From positions 1 through 8,835 of the forward strand of contig JAZSRJ010000086.1 of assembly GCA_045538425.1 (NCBI GenBank): 8,835 nt of DNA. Reading direction: 5' to 3'. Source of the stretch: CALVJJ01 sp045538425 (lineage in GTDB: Bacteria > Bacillota > Clostridia > Christensenellales > UBA1242). The translations under genes and the position numbers were made by a program. A model generated the notes under the pieces. The model made no database searches. It was not told the DNA's origin and saw only the letters and a list, made by a program, of their open reading frames with translations. Below, piece after piece: positions 5,522 through 8,835 of the stretch. Every line of letters starts with the position of its first letter. The stretch's first letter is position 1.

Positions 5522-6305
5522 ATTTTGTCTTAACTTCATAAACAACTTCGCCTTCCACTTCTGTCACAACGACAACTGCATTGGTTGTATTGACTTGTTT
5601 TAATTGTTCGTATCCACCAAAGGCAACACCTAATTTTTCATCAAACAAGGTGTCGATGGTATCCAACAACAAATTAACTCCATAATACGTCTCAATATAC
5701 ATTTGGTTAGTCAAATTATTGTAAGTAATAGTTTTGATCATTGCTTTTAGAGCAGTAAGATCGTAGCCATATTCTATCATAGAGATATAAAATTGATCTA
5801 ACAATTCGTTGGTAGAAGATAATTGAGCCACAACTCCTTCCCCTAATTGATCAAACACAATGGAATAATTTTCTACAACTAACTCCATTGGTTTTTGATC
5901 GGTCAAAAGCATATAATCTTCATCCGTAATAATTTCCAACACTTTCATTTGTTCGTCCAAAACCAAATATTGACCAGCAGTTACATTATGCAAAACATAC
6001 ATTGGTTGACGTTCTTCTACGTGAATAATCATTCTATTAGGAAATTTTGTTTCAATTTTATTAACCTTGATATATGGATTGGCTTTTTCAATATTAGCAA
6101 TATATTGTTGTTTATCTTGAGAAACAAGACTTCTCCCATAATCAAATTCAGCACTTTCAATAATACCCGTATGATCAAATGCTTTGTTGGTAGGATGAAT
6201 AAAGAAAACACTTACATGTTGCAAAGTAAAAAACGCCATGCAAAAAACAAACAATACGATCACAAACAATATACTAAACAATGCAATGAGTTTTTTCTTT
6301 GTCAT
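5520..6305 (-). CDS. ftsQ: Cell division protein FtsQ/DivIB
   Basis: Bitopic membrane protein of the FtsQ-FtsL-FtsB (DivIB-DivIC-FtsL) complex that connects the Z ring to septal peptidoglycan synthesis. The 261 residues have a very short cytoplasmic tail (MTKKK) and one membrane helix (about 6-28). A POTRA-type domain follows (about 30-100), including NPYIKVNKIETKFPNRMIIHVEERQPMYVL split over two strands and ending in the typical ER-P motif. The larger beta domain (about 105-255) opens with QYLVLDEQMKVLEI. Sequence identity in this family is low; the call rests on topology, the POTRA pattern and position. The ATG at 6303-6305 has AGGAGG (6311-6316) overlapping the murA stop codon, so it is co-transcribed with murA. 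The long cytoplasmic tail of many FtsQ proteins is missing, and the C-terminus is short and basic (EVKTK). Confidence 0.92.
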   Translation of the reverse strand: MTKKKLIALFSILFVIVLFVFCMAFFTLQHVSVFFIHPTNKAFDHTGIIESAEFDYGRSLVSQDKQQYIANIEKANPYIKVNKIETKFPNRMIIHVEERQPMYVLHNVTAGQYLVLDEQMKVLEIITDEDYMLLTDQKPMELVVENYSIVFDQLGEGVVAQLSSTNELLDQFYISMIEYGYDLTALKAMIKTITYNNLTNQMYIETYYGVNLLLDTIDTLFDEKLGVAFGGYEQLKQVNTTNAVVVVTEVEGEVVYEVKTK

Positions 6306-6314
6306 CTTCTCCTC

Positions 6315-7559
6315 CTATTTTCTAATTACATCTGCCCCTAGCATCTGTAATTGATTTTCGATATGATCATACCCTCTATCAATATGATAGATATCTGTTA
6401 CAGTGGTTACACCCTTTGCTTTAAGTCCAGCCAATACCAATCCCGCACCTGCTCTAAGATCGGTTGCCTGAACCAAACAACCTTTTAATTTTCGTTTTCC
6501 TTTAACAATGAGTTTTCCATCACTGACTACAATATCTGCACCCATTTTCTTGAGTTGGTCTACAATACCAAAACGATTCTCAAATATCTTTTCCTCAATG
6601 ACAGTCGTACCTTTACTAAAGCAAGCAAGCACCAAATAAAGACTTTGCAAGTCTGTTGGAAAAGCTGGATACACACCAGTTGTAATGGACGGCAAACTTT
6701 TTCTTTTAGAAGTACATTCTATGGTTATTATATCATCTTTAATTGAAATATGGCAACCACTTTCCAAAAGTTTTGCAATCAATATTTCGACATGTTCTGG
6801 CACACAATGCGTTAGTTGTACACATCCTCCAGCAATGGCACATGCAATGAGATATGTCCCTGTAATAATTCGATCCGCAATTGGTGTATAACGTACCCCT
6901 TTGAGACTTTTTACACCAACTATCTCCACCGAATCATCCACAACTTTTACCTTTGCACCCATCGCATTCAAAAAATGGATGAGGTCTATCACTTCCGGCT
7001 CTTTAGCAATATTGTTAATGACCGTTTTCCCTTTGAGGAATACACTTGCCATAATTAAGTTCTGCGTTGCGCCAACACTTGGAAAACGAAGGGACAAATT
7101 AGCACTATGCATATTACTACCATCACAATATAGATACCCATCTTTTTCCTCAATAATCGCCCCCAACTGCGTCAATCCATCCAAATGAATATCTATCGGT
7201 CGTGCACCAATTTTGCAACCTCCTGGATATGCAATCACAATCTTTTTATATCTAGCAAGCATTGGCCCTATTAGGACAATAGAACTGCGCATTGCTTTTG
7301 TATAAGTAGCATCCGCCAAATAATTCTTTACTTCGCTCACGATATACAGATTGTTCTTTCTTTTACGTACCTCTACCCCAAATCCTTTTAGAATAGATAC
7401 CATACTATCCACATCAGATAAAGTTGGAACATCTTCTATGACCACTTTCCCTTTTGCCAATATACTCGCAGCCAATATGGGCAGTGTCGCATTCTTACTT
7501 CTATCAATTTTGATTGTTCCATACATTTTTTTTCTTCCATTGACAACAATTGTACTCAT
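6315..7559 (-). CDS. murA: UDP-N-acetylglucosamine 1-carboxyvinyltransferase MurA
   Basis: Cytoplasmic enzyme that transfers enolpyruvate from PEP to UDP-GlcNAc, the first committed step of peptidoglycan synthesis. The 414 residues follow the two-domain EPSP-synthase-like fold. Key residues fall at the same numbers as in E. coli MurA: Lys22 and Asn23 (SKNATLPIL), Arg91, the catalytic Cys115 (PGGCKIGARP) and Arg120. The catalytic Asp lies in FPTDLQ, and the C-terminal blocks DLRAGAGLVLAGL and HIDRGYDHIENQL are intact. Cys rather than Asp at 115 is the form that fosfomycin alkylates. The ATG at 7557-7559 is chosen because AAGGAG (7567-7572) lies seven bases upstream and MSTIVVNG is the usual start; an ATG thirteen codons earlier lacks this. 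Bacillota often carry two murA copies; this one is paired with ftsQ. Confidence 0.98.
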   Translation of the reverse strand: MSTIVVNGRKKMYGTIKIDRSKNATLPILAASILAKGKVVIEDVPTLSDVDSMVSILKGFGVEVRKRKNNLYIVSEVKNYLADATYTKAMRSSIVLIGPMLARYKKIVIAYPGGCKIGARPIDIHLDGLTQLGAIIEEKDGYLYCDGSNMHSANLSLRFPSVGATQNLIMASVFLKGKTVINNIAKEPEVIDLIHFLNAMGAKVKVVDDSVEIVGVKSLKGVRYTPIADRIITGTYLIACAIAGGCVQLTHCVPEHVEILIAKLLESGCHISIKDDIITIECTSKRKSLPSITTGVYPAFPTDLQSLYLVLACFSKGTTVIEEKIFENRFGIVDQLKKMGADIVVSDGKLIVKGKRKLKGCLVQATDLRAGAGLVLAGLKAKGVTTVTDIYHIDRGYDHIENQLQMLGADVIRK

Positions 7560-7584
7560 ATATACACTCCTTGTAGTTAGTTGT

Positions 7585-7590
7585 ATTATA
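7585..7590 (-). promoter_or_regulatory. Candidate -10 of the murA-ftsQ promoter
   Basis: An exact TATAAT on the minus strand lies about 26 bases upstream of the murA start and after the preceding terminator, so a promoter is expected here. No convincing -35 is seen at 16-18 bp. Confidence 0.4.
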
Positions 7591-7660
7591 TATGACAAAG
7601 ATCCAATATATGGTGTATACTAAGACCAAAACATCCAAAACAATACTACTATTCAAAACA

Positions 7661-7689
7661 AAAAAATCCACTTTTCAGTGGATTTTTTT
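7661..7689. terminator. Bidirectional rho-independent terminator after the acetyltransferase gene
   Basis: ATCCACT (7666-7672) and AGTGGAT (7677-7683) pair perfectly around a four-base loop, extended by A and T runs on both sides. It lies about 28 bases after the acetyltransferase stop and separates that gene from murA. Confidence 0.88.
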
Positions 7690-7717
7690 ATGGTTTGCAG
7701 ATCAATACATTATGTCT

Positions 7718-8302
7718 TTACTGATTATCTATATTTCTAATGACTTTTGCAGGAACTCCTGCCACAACTGTGTTAGGTGCAACATCATGTCTAACAACAC
7801 TGCCTGCACCAATCACACAACCTTTATGCAAAGTGACATTGGGCAATATAATCGCCCCTGCACCAATCCAAACATCATCTTCAATCACAATCTTGCCACC
7901 TCTATTGAGTCTTCTTTCCTCACTACGGACAGAATGCGTGACTGCGGATATTGTCACATTAGGTGCAATAAAGACATTGTTGCCAATTTCAATTTCAAAC
8001 GCATCTAATATCACAACATTAAAATTAAAAAAACAATTGTTACCTATTCTGATATTGCGACCAACATTACAAATAAACCCTTCTTTGATGGTATTGTTTT
8101 CTCCATATTGTGCAAACAATTTTTTGAATAACTTGTTTCGTTTCTCATCTTGATGAAAATACAATTTATCCAATTTTTGCAATTGCTTCGAACAATTCTT
8201 TTGTGCTTGTAGATAGTATTGATCCCTCTCATAAGGCAAAAATTGTCTCATATTTCGAAAAGCTTCACTTACTTCTTCCAAGTTTATTTTATTGATATTC
8301 AT
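7718..8302 (-). CDS. Hexapeptide-repeat (left-handed beta-helix) O-acetyltransferase, maltose/galactoside acetyltransferase type
   Basis: A 194-residue acetyl-CoA dependent acetyltransferase of the LacA/Maa group; the acceptor sugar cannot be told from sequence. The N-terminal 60 residues are helical and charged, standing in for the Mac domain but diverging from its usual sequence. From about residue 78 hexapeptide repeats follow: NVGRNIRIGNNCFFNFNVVI, IEIGNNVFIAPNVTI, IVIEDDVWIGAGAIILPNV and GCVIGAGSVV. The catalytic His is His123 in AVTHSV, and the family C-terminal motif is AGVPAKVIRNI. AGGTGAT (8308-8314) precedes the ATG by five bases. The gene follows the DUF4375-like gene by 26 bases and is probably co-transcribed with it. 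Such enzymes often modify surface or capsule sugars, or detoxify non-metabolised sugars (family knowledge). Confidence 0.9.
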   Translation of the reverse strand: MNINKINLEEVSEAFRNMRQFLPYERDQYYLQAQKNCSKQLQKLDKLYFHQDEKRNKLFKKLFAQYGENNTIKEGFICNVGRNIRIGNNCFFNFNVVILDAFEIEIGNNVFIAPNVTISAVTHSVRSEERRLNRGGKIVIEDDVWIGAGAIILPNVTLHKGCVIGAGSVVRHDVAPNTVVAGVPAKVIRNIDNQ

Positions 8303-8328
8303 CTCTTATCACCTATTTTCTTGTTGTA

Positions 8329-8700
8329 TTATAAATCAATTTCACTTGCTCTTTTTCTTAAAATAATATTAATAAGTTCTTCATTTTCATAATAAACATT
8401 ATCACAATTGTCTAGTATCTCGTTATTTTCGTCGCTCATATCGTCCGTATTTATTTTATAGGTTTTATAAGCAAGTTCAATGTTACTTCTTAACGGTTGT
8501 GGCAAAATTGTCATTAAAGTTGCAACATACTCTTTTAAGTTCCCATTATCACTCACATTATCAAAATGGCAAAAATGTCCTTCTCCATTAATTCCATTTA
8601 AATATTCAATAAGTTCTAAATATGGTGATTCTAATTTTTCTTCAACCCATAAATCCATCATTTTATTCCATTGCATATCTTCTTTTGATAATTCACTCAT
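8329..8700 (-). CDS. Small acidic protein, possibly DUF4375/DMP19-like
   Basis: A 123-residue soluble acidic protein with no signal or membrane segment. The central pattern LIEYLNGINGEGHFCHFDN followed by a helix, then TILPQPLRSNIELAYKTY and a final helix with ENEELINIILRKRASEIDL, resembles DUF4375 (DMP19-like) proteins: an N-G-x-N-G-E/G-G-H motif, then helical repeats. The match is by eye and not certain. Function is unknown. The ATG at 8698-8700 has AGGAG (8708-8712) seven bases upstream. It opens a two-gene unit with the acetyltransferase. Confidence 0.75.
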   Translation of the reverse strand: MSELSKEDMQWNKMMDLWVEEKLESPYLELIEYLNGINGEGHFCHFDNVSDNGNLKEYVATLMTILPQPLRSNIELAYKTYKINTDDMSDENNEILDNCDNVYYENEELINIILRKRASEIDL

Positions 8701-8720
8701 AACTTTTCTCCTATGCTTGC

Positions 8721-8729
8721 ATTATAACA
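8721..8729 (-). promoter_or_regulatory. Extended -10 promoter element of the DUF4375-like gene
   Basis: TGTTATAAT on the minus strand is an exact extended -10, identical to the one before the SUKH gene, again with no good -35 and a very short implied leader. It lies just past the upstream gene's terminator. Confidence 0.45.
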
Positions 8730-8736
8730 CAATAAC

Positions 8737-8767
8737 AAAAAAATGCATACAGAATCGTATACATTTT
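8737..8767 (-). terminator. Rho-independent terminator of the upstream gene
   Basis: On the minus strand AAAATGTATAC and GTATGCATTTT form an 11-bp stem with one G-U pair around the loop GATTCT, followed by a T run. It begins within the stop codon of the partial reading frame at 8766-8834, which supports that frame being real. Confidence 0.8.
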
Positions 8768-8834
8768 ATACTTTCTTCAATTTCCTTTTCTTAAGTTTCG
8801 AAAAAACCTTATTCTTATTTTCTTCTTTATTTAC
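8766..8834 (-). CDS. Probable C-terminal end of an upstream gene (partial)
   Basis: One minus-strand frame is open from the window edge to TAA at 8766-8768; it encodes 22 residues, very rich in Lys (KVFSKLKKRKLKKV at the end). The other two frames stop within the first few codons. The stop is followed at once by a terminator, as expected for a gene end. Nothing in so short a tail identifies the product. Confidence 0.5.
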   Translation of the reverse strand, partial: VNKEENKNKVFSKLKKRKLKKV

Positions 8835-8835
8835 C

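Noticed and set aside
7560..7598. Upstream ATG start for murA adding thirteen residues
   Set aside because: It would run through the ribosome binding site and the candidate -10; the internal ATG aligns with the E. coli numbering of catalytic residues.
7740..8153. 137-codon plus-strand frame over the acetyltransferase gene
   Set aside because: Antisense shadow of the hexapeptide repeats, without a start signal.
1..8835. CRISPR arrays, tRNA or rRNA genes, insertion sequences
   Set aside because: No regularly spaced direct repeats, no cloverleaf-type or rRNA-like sequence, and no transposase or terminal repeats were seen on either strand.

Overview
The window is AT-rich DNA from a spore-forming member of the Bacillota. 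Three things show this: a spoIIGA–sigE pair (the mother-cell sigma-E activation module, found only in endospore-forming lineages), the division genes ftsQ–ftsA–ftsZ just upstream of it, and Gram-positive style ribosome binding sites (AGGAGG, GAGGTG). murA directly before ftsQ points towards Clostridia rather than Bacillus, but the family cannot be fixed from the sequence alone. Every convincing gene lies on the minus strand, so transcription runs from position 8835 towards 1.

In transcription order the layout is as follows. (1) 8835-8737: the probable last codons of an upstream gene and its terminator. (2) 8729-7661: a small DUF4375-like gene and a hexapeptide-repeat O-acetyltransferase, behind an extended -10 promoter and closed by a terminator. 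(3) about 7590-5494: murA and ftsQ (divIB), a tight pair ending in a GNRA-loop terminator. (4) 5482-4604: a single gene for an exported protein with a two-helix, VirB2/TrbC-pilin-like C-terminus. Its promoter has a ten-base G/C homopolymer between a perfect -35 (TTGACA) and a good -10 (TATACT). (5) 4534-2066: ftsA-ftsZ behind a strong sigma-A promoter and ending in a terminator. (6) 1931-1411: a single SUKH (SMI1/KNR4) gene with its own promoter and terminator. (7) 1294-1: spoIIGA and the first 129 codons of sigE, coupled; sigE runs off the window.

The core genes cover successive steps of growth and sporulation. MurA makes the first committed peptidoglycan precursor. FtsQ, FtsA and FtsZ build the division machine, which also makes the polar septum. 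SpoIIGA then removes the pro-sequence of sigma-E in the mother cell. Accessory genes (SUKH, DUF4375-like, acetyltransferase, pilin-like) sit between the core genes as separately promoted and terminated units.

The strongest unusual signal is the G10 tract in the promoter spacer of the pilin-like gene. It is the arrangement expected of a phase-variable promoter driven by slipped-strand mispairing. An in-frame stop between the tract and the start codon rules out a translational switch. Other points worth a second look are an FtsA that lacks the usual C-terminal membrane-targeting extension and has a divergent phosphate-2 loop, the chimeric pilin-like protein, and a possible structured element between ftsZ and the SUKH gene.
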